Below the pieces are notes generated by a model. It did no database searches, was not told the origin of the DNA, and saw only the letters and a program-made list of their open reading frames with translations. A DNA stretch of 61,515 nucleotides from positions 1-61,515 of the forward strand of contig NZ_LGJH01000132.1 of assembly GCF_001298105.1 (NCBI RefSeq), in the 5' to 3' direction. Shown here piece after piece: positions 35,460-43,057 of the stretch. The stretch comes from Novosphingobium sp. ST904 (lineage in GTDB: Bacteria > Pseudomonadota > Alphaproteobacteria > Sphingomonadales > Sphingomonadaceae). Each line of letters starts with the position of its first letter. Position 1 is the stretch's first letter. A program made the translations under genes and the position numbers.

Positions 35460-35659
35460 CAGGCGCACCCCTCTTCCATGCCAGCTATCAGGCCAGCAGC
35501 GAGAACATCGTCAGCCCTGCCCAACATGTAGTTGAGGTAGGCGCCACGGACGGGATTGGTCTCAGGCTCGCGGATGGCTCCAACGAGGCATTCGAGGATG
35601 CCCCGGAGCTTGCCGATCTGGTCAGCCTGCGACGCTTCAATCTGTGCGAGGCGGGTCAC
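35459..35659 (-). CDS. Hypothetical phage early protein
   Basis: A 66-residue protein (TRLAQIEASQADQIGKLRGI, AYLNYMLGRADDVLAAGL). Its ATG overlaps the preceding stop and its own stop overlaps the next start, so it belongs to the leftward operon. No known family. Confidence 0.55.
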   Translation of the reverse strand: MTRLAQIEASQADQIGKLRGILECLVGAIREPETNPVRGAYLNYMLGRADDVLAAGLIAGMEEGCA

Positions 35660-35970
35660 GCTGAAAGCCTCCGATCCTCGTGGCGGTCGTCATCGGCCTG
35701 CCCAGCGAGATATTCCTGATGCTCCGACCAAGCCTTCTCGGCGGCAGCGCACACACCAGCATCAGCTTCGATCAGGCGATAGAGCCAGTTCGGAGCGACT
35801 TCCTTGCGAGCGCTGTAGATGCCGGTGGCAGGTTCGGTGACAATGGCGTCGTCGATGTAGAACTCGCCGTCCTCGAAGCGGACCTTGAGGTCCAGCCCCA
35901 GGTTGGTTCCTTCATCGGACTGGTCGAACGACACGAACATGTCGATTGCGAGAGGGATGGCTTGGATCAT
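35656..35970 (-). CDS. Hypothetical phage early protein
   Basis: A 104-residue acidic protein starting MIQAIPLAIDMFVSFDQSDE, with FEDGEFYIDDAIVTEPATGI. The ATG at 35970 overlaps the upstream stop (ATGA). No family recognised. Confidence 0.6.
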   Translation of the reverse strand: MIQAIPLAIDMFVSFDQSDEGTNLGLDLKVRFEDGEFYIDDAIVTEPATGIYSARKEVAPNWLYRLIEADAGVCAAAEKAWSEHQEYLAGQADDDRHEDRRLSA

Positions 35971-36350
35971 GCCGCAATCCCCCGAGCTTCGAAGTCCCAC
36001 CGCCACATCGCGGTAGCCTCGTATTCCGAGTACCCGTTGAACTTGTGGGGATCGCCGAAGCAGTTAGCGAGCACAGCCCGAGCGTCCGGCCCCATGGCGG
36101 CGATGTACGCGCGCTTGTCGGCGGCGTTCTCGAAGCTGCCCATGGTGTTCGAAGCATGCTCGGCGCGCAGGCGGTCGAGAACTTCGACGGGCTCACCGGT
36201 GATTACGAGCTGGTCGGCGCCCATGACAAGGCACGGGCGGCGCAGGAACAGATCGTAGATGTCGATGTTGGCGATTACCGCCAGGACAGCCGGGGTTTCG
36301 TGCCACTCGGCGCGGCGAACCTCAGCAGTGAAACGGGAATGAATGCCCAT
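35967..36350 (-). CDS. Hypothetical phage early protein, first gene of leftward operon
   Basis: A 127-residue protein (MGIHSRFTAEVRRAEWHETP, VLANCFGDPHKFNGYSEYEA). GGAG lies seven bases before the ATG at 36350, favouring it over the ATG at 36362. The two repressor operators at 36421-36435 and 36455-36469 lie just upstream, so this is the first gene under lysogenic control in this operon. No family recognised. Confidence 0.62.
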   Translation of the reverse strand: MGIHSRFTAEVRRAEWHETPAVLAVIANIDIYDLFLRRPCLVMGADQLVITGEPVEVLDRLRAEHASNTMGSFENAADKRAYIAAMGPDARAVLANCFGDPHKFNGYSEYEATAMWRWDFEARGIAA

Positions 36351-36420
36351 TGGGGTCTCCATCGGTGGTCCCGGCAGGTCTGCGCTTGCGGCTCACTGCT
36401 GGGCTGATGGAGATTTGATG

Positions 36421-36435
36421 TGCCCTATTTGGGCA
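36421..36435. promoter_or_regulatory. Repressor operator, left cluster, site 1
   Basis: TGCCC-TATTT-GGGCA, a perfect 15-base match to the TGCCC-N5-GGGCA motif shared with sites by the CI and Cro genes. It stands upstream of the leftward early operon. Confidence 0.75.
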
Positions 36436-36454
36436 TATGTCAATAATTAAAATA

Positions 36455-36469
36455 TGCCCCAAGAGGGCA
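36455..36469. promoter_or_regulatory. Repressor operator, left cluster, site 2
   Basis: TGCCC-CAAGA-GGGCA, with ATA and CAT flanks like the other sites. Centre-to-centre it is 34 bases from site 1; the AT-rich stretch between them probably contains the early promoter. Confidence 0.75.
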
Positions 36470-36478
36470 CATTTGTAT

Positions 36479-36889
36479 TTAGTCTGGCCAGACCTCATCA
36501 GGATACCAATCCGGGTCAGGATCGAATCCTGTCGTCGGCACTTCCGGCGGGGGAGCTGGCAGCGGCAACTCCGGCACCGCCCCGTCGAACGAAACGCGGG
36601 CGACCGCGCCGAAACGCGTCGCCTCCTGAAAGATGGCGGTGACGGTATGGCCCTGCCGGATCAACTGGGCGACGCGGACGGCGCGCTGGGACGATATGTA
36701 GCCCAGCTGCACGCCTCGCTCCGAGTAGACGGCAATTGCGTGCTCGTCGGCCGGGTTGTCGGGCTCCGGCCGGAGTTCTAGCGGATCGCCTGGTGCGCAG
36801 AGGGCAATCTCGAAACGGCGACCGGGGCTTTTCCCTTTGTTGGGGTAGTCCGCGCCAACGATGGGGAGTGACAATTGGTGGATCGGCAT
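36479..36889 (-). CDS. HIRAN-domain protein
   Basis: Residues about 5-105 show the HIRAN pattern: LPIVGADYPNKGKSPGRRFE, LELRPEPDNPADEHAIAVYS and RGVQLGYISSQRAVRVAQLI. HIRAN domains bind DNA ends or damaged sites in HLTF-type proteins; in phages they occur alone. The C-terminus is Pro- and acidic-rich. It lies between the left operators and a divergent cargo gene. Confidence 0.8.
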   Translation of the reverse strand: MPIHQLSLPIVGADYPNKGKSPGRRFEIALCAPGDPLELRPEPDNPADEHAIAVYSERGVQLGYISSQRAVRVAQLIRQGHTVTAIFQEATRFGAVARVSFDGAVPELPLPAPPPEVPTTGFDPDPDWYPDEVWPD

Positions 36890-36967
36890 CGCAACTTGTT
36901 GCTATCCACTGAGGCTAACATCAAGAAATGATTCGACTTCAAGACTCAGGTTGTTGAGAAACGAAGA

Positions 36968-37858
36968 ATGACTGACGCGCCGCTGAGCTTATATTTTGAC
37001 ATCCCGAAAGGGGAACATGTCGACCTGGAAGTCGTAGCCAGATCGGCTATAGAGTGGGTTGCGATCATTAAGGACATTGGAGCAGCAGTTGCTCCAGGCG
37101 TGGATTTTGACGTCGAGTTGATCCAGACGGAAGAAGGTTCGCTGTGGTTAAGTAATGCCGTGAAGGCATTGAAGACCGGCGACAGAAAGGCCTTGGGCGC
37201 CATTGTGTCGGCGGTTTTGGCCTTTTTCGCCATGGGACCCGCCCTTCATTTACAAGCCGACAGTGGAAACAAGATTCTCGAATTTTTGGGCCACAAAGAT
37301 TTTGCCGAGATTTCTGATAAGGACAAACAAGACATTGCCGATCGCGTTGTCAAAGCCATGCAGGAAACTGACGTTTTAGCTCGCCAGCACAACCTTGTGC
37401 AGGAAGCTAAAAGAGACGAGCGAGTGAAAGCGATCGGTATCGACCGATCTCCCCGACAAGGGGGACCGCAGGTCATTATTCGCCGTCAAGATTTCGATTC
37501 TTATGCCCTCCCAGCACCTACGAAGGTCCACCCGTCCGAAAAGAAAACAGAGGTGCAGACGAGCGTTCGGGTGAAGATCCTAAGGGCAAGCCTCAAAGAA
37601 GGAGACCTCAAGCCGCGGTGGAAGTTTGGGGAAGGTGAAAGCACCTGGAGCGCTGACATTGAAGACAGTGAGTTTGTTGAAGCCTTGAACGCTCAACAGA
37701 CGGGGCTCCCGCTAGCAGTCGGACAGCTGATGGTGGTTGACGTGGCGATCGACCGGAAGATGATCGACGGAGCTTGGGAAGAGGCAAATCGTCGAATAGT
37801 TCGTGTGATCCATCCATCGGTGGAACGGCGCCAGCGAAGCCTAGACCTTGGTCGTTAA
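36968..37858 (+). CDS. Unknown phage cargo protein in the immunity region
   Basis: A 296-residue protein whose codon use is clearly less GC-rich than the surrounding phage. Residues 10-55 (DIPKGEHVDLEVVARSAIEW) lead to a hydrophobic segment LGAIVSAVLAFFAMGPALHL at about residue 75-95. Two soluble regions follow, one helical and charged (DKDKQDIADRVVKAMQE), one beta-rich (SVRVKILRASLKEGDLKPRW). No family recognised. Position between early-operon operators and the repressor is typical of genes expressed in the lysogen, for example superinfection exclusion or defence; that role is inferred. Confidence 0.6.
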   Translation: MTDAPLSLYFDIPKGEHVDLEVVARSAIEWVAIIKDIGAAVAPGVDFDVELIQTEEGSLWLSNAVKALKTGDRKALGAIVSAVLAFFAMGPALHLQADSGNKILEFLGHKDFAEISDKDKQDIADRVVKAMQETDVLARQHNLVQEAKRDERVKAIGIDRSPRQGGPQVIIRRQDFDSYALPAPTKVHPSEKKTEVQTSVRVKILRASLKEGDLKPRWKFGEGESTWSADIEDSEFVEALNAQQTGLPLAVGQLMVVDVAIDRKMIDGAWEEANRRIVRVIHPSVERRQRSLDLGR

Positions 37859-38032
37859 TATCTTAAAGACCACAAAGATCAGTGCCAAGACACCGACGGC
37901 GGCCGCAGCCTCAAAGCTCAACAAGCTGATGCCGATGAGAATTCCCACGACTGCGCCTGCCAAGATTACTGCGTCCGAAGTCGAAAGGCCTTTATCAGGC
38001 GGGGTTGCCACTGATCTCACTTTCCTGCCCAT
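37841..38032 (-). CDS. Small membrane protein
   Basis: A 63-residue protein with a basic N-terminus and two short hydrophobic stretches (ILAGAVVGILIGISLLSF, AAAVGVLALIFVVFKIL). It converges on and overlaps the end of the preceding plus-strand gene by 18 bases. Function unknown; may accompany the repressor transcript. Confidence 0.55.
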   Translation of the reverse strand: MGRKVRSVATPPDKGLSTSDAVILAGAVVGILIGISLLSFEAAAAVGVLALIFVVFKILTTKV

Positions 38033-38145
38033 GTGCCAAGATTCGCATGGTATAGCTCCTGGGGCAAGCTTTACTGGTCATCACATGATTATGCCAGCGG
38101 TCCGAGACAAGCTGAGCCGACTGCGGGGCCAACATTTGAAAGCTC

Positions 38146-38799
38146 TCAAATTCCTCTCGCCAACCAAATCGCCCGCCCTTGAATGCGCAGATCAGCCGCA
38201 TCGACCTCCATGTCTGGCACCGTCGGGTTGTCAGAGATCACGAGTACCCGGTTCTTCCCAACGTTTCGTAAACGCTTGAGCCCTGCCGCACCGTACACAT
38301 CGATCCAGTAGACCCCATCCTGACGGGCCAACTGGCGGTCCGTCGTGTCGATCAGGATCACGTCGCCCCAGTTCAGCGTCGGATACATGCTATCGCCGAT
38401 GCCGGTGACCAGCTTAAGACGGCTCGATGGTGTGCGAGTGATCGCCTGGATGAACGCCAGATCGAACGCGACCGGCTCAGCTTCCACCCAATCCTCGATG
38501 AGAGTGCCGGGCCCCATCGACAGGGACAGGTCCAGCTTCTGGATGTGAACGACCTCTTCTGAGGAAGGGGTCACGACGGACAGAGAAGAGATCGGCTTTT
38601 CCGGCGCATCAGGGGCAATAAGTTCATGAGGGGCAACGCCAAGGGCGCCCCCAATCTTGTCCAGCCAAGCTTGATCTAGGGAGCGGTCGCCACGCTCCAG
38701 TTTGCCAAGCATGTTGAGCGTCGTGCCGATGCGCTCGGCCAGCTCCGTCTGAGACAAGCCCCGCTGCTTCCGAAACACCGCTATATTGTTCGCTGCCAT
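38146..38799 (-). CDS. CI-like phage repressor (HTH plus S24 peptidase-like domain)
   Basis: The start MAANNIAVFRKQRGLSQTEL then AERIGTTLNMLGKLERGDRS gives an XRE-type helix-turn-helix. The C-terminal half has TGIGDSMYPTLNWGDVILID, with the nucleophile Ser, and ends with GLKRLRNVGKNRVLVISDN, with the general-base Lys, as in LexA/CI. RecA-stimulated self-cleavage is therefore expected. It reads away from the operator cluster at 38810-38885, the expected autoregulated position. Confidence 0.88.
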   Translation of the reverse strand: MAANNIAVFRKQRGLSQTELAERIGTTLNMLGKLERGDRSLDQAWLDKIGGALGVAPHELIAPDAPEKPISSLSVVTPSSEEVVHIQKLDLSLSMGPGTLIEDWVEAEPVAFDLAFIQAITRTPSSRLKLVTGIGDSMYPTLNWGDVILIDTTDRQLARQDGVYWIDVYGAAGLKRLRNVGKNRVLVISDNPTVPDMEVDAADLRIQGRAIWLARGI

Positions 38800-38809
38800 G
38801 CGGCCTATG

Positions 38810-38824
38810 TGCCCAGAAAGGGCA
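38810..38824. promoter_or_regulatory. Repressor operator, right cluster, site 1
   Basis: TGCCC-AGAAA-GGGCA, 11 bases upstream of the CI-like start codon; binding here would control the repressor's own promoter. Confidence 0.75.
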
Positions 38825-38835
38825 TAATGCGATAG

Positions 38836-38850
38836 TGGACCAGTTGGGCA
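38836..38850. promoter_or_regulatory. Repressor operator, right cluster, degenerate site 2
   Basis: TGGAC-CAGTT-GGGCA; the right half matches exactly and the left half in three of five bases. It lies midway between the two perfect sites. Confidence 0.45.
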
Positions 38851-38870
38851 CATTTTGGGCTTGCCGGATG

Positions 38871-38885
38871 TGCCCATATTGGGCA
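38871..38885. promoter_or_regulatory. Repressor operator, right cluster, site 3
   Basis: TGCCC-ATATT-GGGCA in a longer palindrome flanked by ATG and TAT, 12 bases before the Cro-like ATG. Confidence 0.75.
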
Positions 38886-38896
38886 TATCAGAGCAC

Positions 38897-39103
38897 ATGA
38901 AACTGCTCGACTATCTCAAGGCCGAGAAAGTGGCCGTCTCCGAGTTCGCCAATCGCGTTGGCGAAGCGGAAACCACCATTCGTAAGATCGTCTACGGTCA
39001 AAGGCAGCCCTCGCTTCCGCTGGCTGTGAAGATCAGCGATGCGACTGGTGGGAAGACGAAGCCTAGCGAAATGATCGTCGAGCCTCGGGATGCCGCCGCA
39101 TGA
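38897..39103 (+). CDS. Cro-like HTH protein
   Basis: A 68-residue protein, MKLLDYLKAEKVAVSEFANR then VGEAETTIRKIVYGQRQPS, with the XRE/Cro helix-turn-helix and little else. It is divergent from the CI-like gene across the operator cluster, the place of cro. The ATG at 38897 was chosen because the longer frame would start inside the operators. Confidence 0.8.
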   Translation: MKLLDYLKAEKVAVSEFANRVGEAETTIRKIVYGQRQPSLPLAVKISDATGGKTKPSEMIVEPRDAAA

Positions 39104-39414
39104 TCGGCCTCACCACAAAGCAAAGCCGCCTGCTCTCCTACCTTACGGGCTATATCGAGAGCACGGGCGGAGTAGCGCCGAGCTTCGACGAGATGATGTC
39201 GCACCTGCGCATCAACTCCAGAGGCACACTGTTCAATCGCCTGCGCGCCCTCGAAGAGCGGGGCCGCATCCGCCGGGCGCCGAACCGAGCGCGCGCTATC
39301 GAGATCGTAGACGTTGGACCGCTCCACACCGTGTCCACTGCTGATCTCATCGCAGAACTCGAACGTCGCCGTGTCGGGTCCGTCCAGACCAATCCAGAAA
39401 TCATGGGAGCCTGA
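39100..39414 (+). CDS. LexA-type winged-helix protein without protease domain
   Basis: The sequence MIGLTTKQSRLLSYLTGYIE, TGGVAPSFDEMMSHLRINSR and GTLFNRLRALEERGRIRR is the LexA DNA-binding domain. The protein ends at residue 104 with no S24 domain, so it cannot self-cleave. It overlaps the cro-like stop (ATGA) and is likely an early or delayed-early regulator. Confidence 0.8.
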   Translation: MIGLTTKQSRLLSYLTGYIESTGGVAPSFDEMMSHLRINSRGTLFNRLRALEERGRIRRAPNRARAIEIVDVGPLHTVSTADLIAELERRRVGSVQTNPEIMGA

Positions 39415-39417
39415 GCT

Positions 39418-40251
39418 ATGGCTGAACCCCACCGCCCCCTTCTGCGCTGGCACGGCGGCAAATGGCTGCTGGCTCCGTGGATCATCAGCATGATGCCGAA
39501 GCATCGTGTCTACGTGGAACCCTTTGGTGGCGCCGGTTCGGTGTTGATCCGCAAGGAGCGTTCCTATGCGGAAATTTGGAATGACCTCGACGGGAACGTG
39601 GTCAACCTGTTTCAGGTCCTCCGTAGCGATCGTGCCGAGGAATTGGTGCGCGCTATTCGCCTCACACCCTTTGCATCCGATGAGTTCAAAGGCGCGTACG
39701 AGGAAACCAACGACGCTGTAGAGCGCGCTCGCCGCCTCATCATCAGGTCGTTCATGGGCTTCGGCAGCAATGGGCATAATCGCCTCACCGGATTCCGCTC
39801 GAACAGCAACCGCTCCGGCACCACGCCCGCGCACGATTGGGTAAATTACCCTGAAAGTCTGAGGAATGTTGTCGATCGCCTGCAAGGCGTCGTCGTTCTT
39901 AATCGTGACGCCTGCGATGTGATGGCGGGGCACGATAGCCCCGAGACGCTGCACTATGTTGATCCTCCGTACGTTTTCGAGACGCGGTCCGACACCGGGA
40001 AGGACTACGCGCACGAACTGAGCGACACCGATCACGAGACTTTGCTCGATTTCCTCGATGGCCTGCGCGGCATGGTGATGCTTTCGGGTTACCCCTGCGA
40101 TCTTTACGATAACGCGCTTTCCGGTTGGCATCGCGTCACCCGCAAAGCTCTCGCCGATGGCGCCAAAGAGCGGACTGAGGTCGTCTGGATGAACCAAGCA
40201 GCAATGGCGGCGATGGCTCAGAAGGACATGTTCGCTGGGATGGCCGCCTGA
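39418..40251 (+). CDS. dam: DNA adenine methylase (D12 class, Dam-like)
   Basis: RPLLRWHGGKWLLAPWII is the D12 N-terminal motif X. VEPFGGAGSVLIRK is the SAM-binding motif I, NDLDGNVVNLFQVLR follows, and LHYVDPPY is the catalytic DPPY. Length 277 residues is typical. It probably methylates adenine in a GATC-like or other short site on phage DNA. It is the second DNA methyltransferase of the prophage. Confidence 0.9.
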   Translation: MAEPHRPLLRWHGGKWLLAPWIISMMPKHRVYVEPFGGAGSVLIRKERSYAEIWNDLDGNVVNLFQVLRSDRAEELVRAIRLTPFASDEFKGAYEETNDAVERARRLIIRSFMGFGSNGHNRLTGFRSNSNRSGTTPAHDWVNYPESLRNVVDRLQGVVVLNRDACDVMAGHDSPETLHYVDPPYVFETRSDTGKDYAHELSDTDHETLLDFLDGLRGMVMLSGYPCDLYDNALSGWHRVTRKALADGAKERTEVVWMNQAAMAAMAQKDMFAGMAA

Positions 40252-40389
40252 ATGCGCACCTTCACTCTCCCAACCCACGCCCCGCAGGCCCCTGCCCTCG
40301 AAGGCGTGACCCTGCCCGTCCGGTCGTTCCGAACCCCACCCCCCCTCCGCGACGAGGGCCTTTCCTTTCAACGCACTGTTCATGGGTGA
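40252..40389 (+). CDS. Small proline-rich ORF
   Basis: The 45-codon frame starts directly after the dam stop and ends in HG just before the next gene. MRTFTLPTHAPQAPALEGVT has no known family; coding potential is supported only by tight packing. Confidence 0.4.
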   Translation: MRTFTLPTHAPQAPALEGVTLPVRSFRTPPPLRDEGLSFQRTVHG

Positions 40390-40394
40390 CCTTA

Positions 40395-40853
40395 TGTCGC
40401 AGCGCAGCAATCATGTCCGTCTCGTCCGTTCGAACGACAAGTCGGATGTGTCCAAAGCGATTTCAGCAGGTTGGGCGCGAATCCTTCGCACCGTTGGCAA
40501 AGGAACGTTCGCCGATTCCATCGACATCGGTACGAGACGATCGATCGCGCGCTGACTGGCGAGAGCGTCCCTGAGCTGCACACCGCGCTCAACAGCCTCG
40601 CCGTCGACATCACCGCCCTGGACGAAGTTTTCGCCCTCTACGGCCTGCGCGTGAAGCCGCTCAAGGCGGAGCCCGCCAACGACCTCGCGACGATTTCGCG
40701 ACTGTCGAACCTCGCGGGCCAGTTCGCCGAGGCCCTTTCCGACGTCACCGCGACCACCGCGAGACCTGCCAGCTCGCCGACACCATCCGTCCGCTGATGA
40801 CCGCCCTGACGGCCATTTGCCTCGAAGCAGACCAGATCAAGGGCGCGGCCTAA
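40395..40853 (+). CDS. Hypothetical phage protein (frameshifted twice)
   Basis: The start MSQRSNHVRLVRSNDKSDVS lies in one frame. The middle, YETIDRALTGESVPELHTAL and FALYGLRVKPLKAEPANDLA, lies in another. The end, RETCQLADTIRPLMTALTAI then CLEADQIKGAA, lies in a third. Breaks at about 40528 and 40757 are each fixed by one base to give about 153 residues. It is helical and soluble; no family recognised. Confidence 0.6.
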
Positions 40854-40876
40854 CCCGCCCCCCACGGAGAACCAAC

Positions 40877-41158
40877 ATGCCCGACACCGCACAAATCTCC
40901 ATCCCCGGAACCGAGCGCAAAGAGAACCGCGCCGCTGACGATCGCCTTCGCCTGTTGATTGAGCGCGTGGAGCGTCTTGAGGACGAGAAGAAGGGCATCT
41001 CGGACGATATCCGCGACGTTTACAACGAAGGAAAGGCGGTCGGATACGATATCAAGATCATGCGCCAGATCGTCCGCATCCGGAAGATGAAGCCGGATGA
41101 CCGCCGCGAGATGGACATGCTGCTCGACACCTACAAGAACGCGCTGGGTATCGACTGA
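40877..41158 (+). CDS. GapR-like (DUF2312) nucleoid protein
   Basis: RLRLLIERVERLEDEKKGIS, DDIRDVYNEGKAVGYDIKIM and RQIVRIRKMKPDDRREMDML form the DUF2312 coiled-coil that includes Caulobacter GapR, a protein that clamps overtwisted DNA ahead of replication and transcription. Length 93 residues is normal. The ATG at 40877 has a GGAG site upstream. Phage copies may assist replication of the phage genome. Confidence 0.88.
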   Translation: MPDTAQISIPGTERKENRAADDRLRLLIERVERLEDEKKGISDDIRDVYNEGKAVGYDIKIMRQIVRIRKMKPDDRREMDMLLDTYKNALGID

Positions 41159-41367
41159 TGCTGGCCCGGCTTTTCCGCCGCGCTCCGGCGCCCGTCGTCA
41201 TCACGGAGCCAGTCGAACGCCCCGGCGCTGAGGCACTGCGCCGCCGCCGGGCCAAGACCCGTGCTGCCGATGACCGTGCCCTGATCCGCGCCACCGCCGA
41301 CCAGATGCGCGCCGACATGCGCGCTCGCGGAATTGACAAGCCGGCCATCGACTGGAGTGCGCTGTGA
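41158..41367 (+). CDS. Hypothetical basic phage protein
   Basis: A 69-residue Arg-rich protein (MLARLFRRAPAPVVITEPVE, RADMRARGIDKPAIDWSAL). It overlaps both neighbours by a few bases. No family recognised. Confidence 0.55.
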   Translation: MLARLFRRAPAPVVITEPVERPGAEALRRRRAKTRAADDRALIRATADQMRADMRARGIDKPAIDWSAL

Positions 41368-41372
41368 CCGCA

Positions 41373-41516
41373 ATGTCCGAAAGCGAATACCGGCGACGCT
41401 GCTACCTGCCTGGGCAGATCGAGGCCGCGCGCCGCAAGCTCGCCATGCTTGAAGCCGAGGCGCGCCGGTATGGCATGACCGAGCTTGTCGAGCAGCCGAA
41501 GGCTACGCGCCAGTGA
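41373..41516 (+). CDS. Small hypothetical phage protein
   Basis: The frame MSESEYRRRCYLPGQIEAAR, 47 residues, ends ATRQ with its stop overlapping the rusA start. A GTG at 41364 is an alternative start. Helical; function unknown. Confidence 0.5.
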   Translation: MSESEYRRRCYLPGQIEAARRKLAMLEAEARRYGMTELVEQPKATRQ

Positions 41517-41893
41517 GCCGGGTGATCTCCCTTCCCTGGCCGGACAAGCGCCTGTCGCCGAATGCGCGGTCGCACTGGTTGCGGACCTCACGCGTCAAGC
41601 GCAATGCTCGGCAAGAGGCTGCGCTTCTGGCGCGCGCCGCCCTCGGCCCTGGCGTGAAAGCCATTGGCGTAGAACTGGCCGAGGCCGGGTCAATCCCGGT
41701 GAAGATCACCTTCTATCCCCCTGACCGCCGGTTCCGCGACGACGACAACATGATCGCCAGCTTTAAGGCTGCCCGCGACGGCATCGCTGACGCCCTCGGC
41801 ATCGATGATCGCAAGTTCCGGCCCCACTACCATTTCGCCGAGCCCGAGAAGCCTGGCCGGATCGAGGTACATTTCGGAGGCGCCGACCAGTGA
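41513..41893 (+). CDS. rusA: RusA-family Holliday junction resolvase
   Basis: The sequence RVISLPWPDKRLSPNARSHW and the acidic core FRDDDNMIASFKAARDGIAD with ALGIDD are RusA hallmarks; the Asps bind the catalytic metal. It starts at GTG 41513, four bases before the upstream stop. It resolves branched phage DNA before packaging. Confidence 0.92.
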   Translation: MSRVISLPWPDKRLSPNARSHWLRTSRVKRNARQEAALLARAALGPGVKAIGVELAEAGSIPVKITFYPPDRRFRDDDNMIASFKAARDGIADALGIDDRKFRPHYHFAEPEKPGRIEVHFGGADQ

Positions 41894-42609
41894 AGGTGTC
41901 TGAGCTCATGGAGGCAATGTCTGCCGCAGGCGCACCGATGGAGGCGATCCTTATTGCCGTCCGCGCGCTGGAAGGTCGCGACGATGCTCTTGAGCAAAAG
42001 CGGTCCGTGGAGCGCGAGCGCAAGCGGCGTCAGCGCGCCAGAGACCGTGACACGGACGGGAATGTCACGGGACAGTCCCGTGACGAGGCCGTGACTGTCC
42101 CTGAGACTGTCACGCCGGAACCCTCCCTTTCCCTCCTCCCCAATGAAAATAATTCTAACCCCACCACCCATACCCACCCGAAAACACAAACCCCGCGTGC
42201 GCGTAAGGGGACCCGGCTTCCCGCTGACTGGTCGCCTGCCGACCTCGACGACCGCACCGCAACCGAAGTCTCGGCTTGGCCGGACGGCGCGGTGGACCGG
42301 GAACTCTCGAAATTCCGCGACTGGGCCAGCGCCGCCCCCGGCGCGAAGGGCGTCAAGTCCGACTGGGACGCCACCTGGCGCAACTGGCTCCGCAAAGCAC
42401 ACGACGAAGGACGGTATCGCAATGGAAGCAATCGGAACAACGGCGGCTCGCCTGCTTTGCGAAGTGCCGCAAGGCCGCGTGACGGCGCAATCGCTGAACT
42501 CGATCGTCAACTCGGACTCGACGACTTTGATGGCCCGGCTCGACGACGAGACGCTGGCGGCGGCGCAGGCTTTGGCGGTAGCGCCCTTGCCCACGCTCGA
42601 ACCATGTGA
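41890..42609 (+). CDS. Phage replication-initiation-like protein
   Basis: The N-terminus (KVSELMEAMSAAGAPMEAIL) is followed by a basic helix, a linker, and LPADWSPADLDDRTATEVSA with FRDWASAAPGAKGVKSDWDA then TWRNWLRKAHDEGR. The W-x-W/W-x-K pattern is found at the end of phage replication proteins and DnaT-like loaders. The Pro/Thr-rich linker is unusually long. The last 190 bases overlap the next gene in a different frame. Confidence 0.68.
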   Translation: MKVSELMEAMSAAGAPMEAILIAVRALEGRDDALEQKRSVERERKRRQRARDRDTDGNVTGQSRDEAVTVPETVTPEPSLSLLPNENNSNPTTHTHPKTQTPRARKGTRLPADWSPADLDDRTATEVSAWPDGAVDRELSKFRDWASAAPGAKGVKSDWDATWRNWLRKAHDEGRYRNGSNRNNGGSPALRSAARPRDGAIAELDRQLGLDDFDGPARRRDAGGGAGFGGSALAHARTM

Positions 42610-43057
42610 CCGCGATCACTTCAACCAGTGCCTCCGGGTGATGCTGGCGGTCCTGCCCAAGCGGAACTCCGACGACGTGAGCGGCAAGCTTCTGATCTCA
42701 GCCTACCAGAAGAAGCTGGGCGGATACCCGACGGACCAGATCAGCTATCTCGCTGACCAGGCGACGGCGAAGTGCGAGTGGTTCCCCTCGATCGCCGAGT
42801 GCATCTCCCTCATGCAAGGCTGGAAGCGGAACGACGACCCCGTTCATGTCAGGCGCCGCGCCGAGACCGCTGTCCGCCGAGAGCTTGAGGCCCGGATGGA
42901 CGAGACCATGGCCCGCCTCGCCGCCGGCCAGTGCGACCAAACGGAGATCGACGCCCTGCCCATCCGCTGGAAGGAGATCGCCGAGACCCGCAGCTATCTC
43001 TGGCGCCATCAGGACGGCACTTACACGGCGCGCGTTCGCCGGGAGACGGCGGCATGA
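42422..43057 (+). CDS. Phage replication-associated protein
   Basis: From the ATG at 42422 (AAGGA site) the protein has LARLDDETLAAAQALAV-type helices, then CDRDHFNQCLRVMLAVLPKR and CEWFPSIAECISLMQGWKR, a pattern seen in phage helicase-loader or replication proteins. Later in-frame ATGs, such as 42529, would shorten the overlap. It ends overlapping the next gene. Confidence 0.6.
   Translation: MEAIGTTAARLLCEVPQGRVTAQSLNSIVNSDSTTLMARLDDETLAAAQALAVAPLPTLEPCDRDHFNQCLRVMLAVLPKRNSDDVSGKLLISAYQKKLGGYPTDQISYLADQATAKCEWFPSIAECISLMQGWKRNDDPVHVRRRAETAVRRELEARMDETMARLAAGQCDQTEIDALPIRWKEIAETRSYLWRHQDGTYTARVRRETAA

Noticed and set aside
35097..35468. Single 123-residue frame covering both small membrane genes
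   Set aside because: Its C-terminal half is Arg-rich with no membrane character, whereas splitting it after a one-base correction gives two overlapping small membrane proteins with a good ribosome-binding site.
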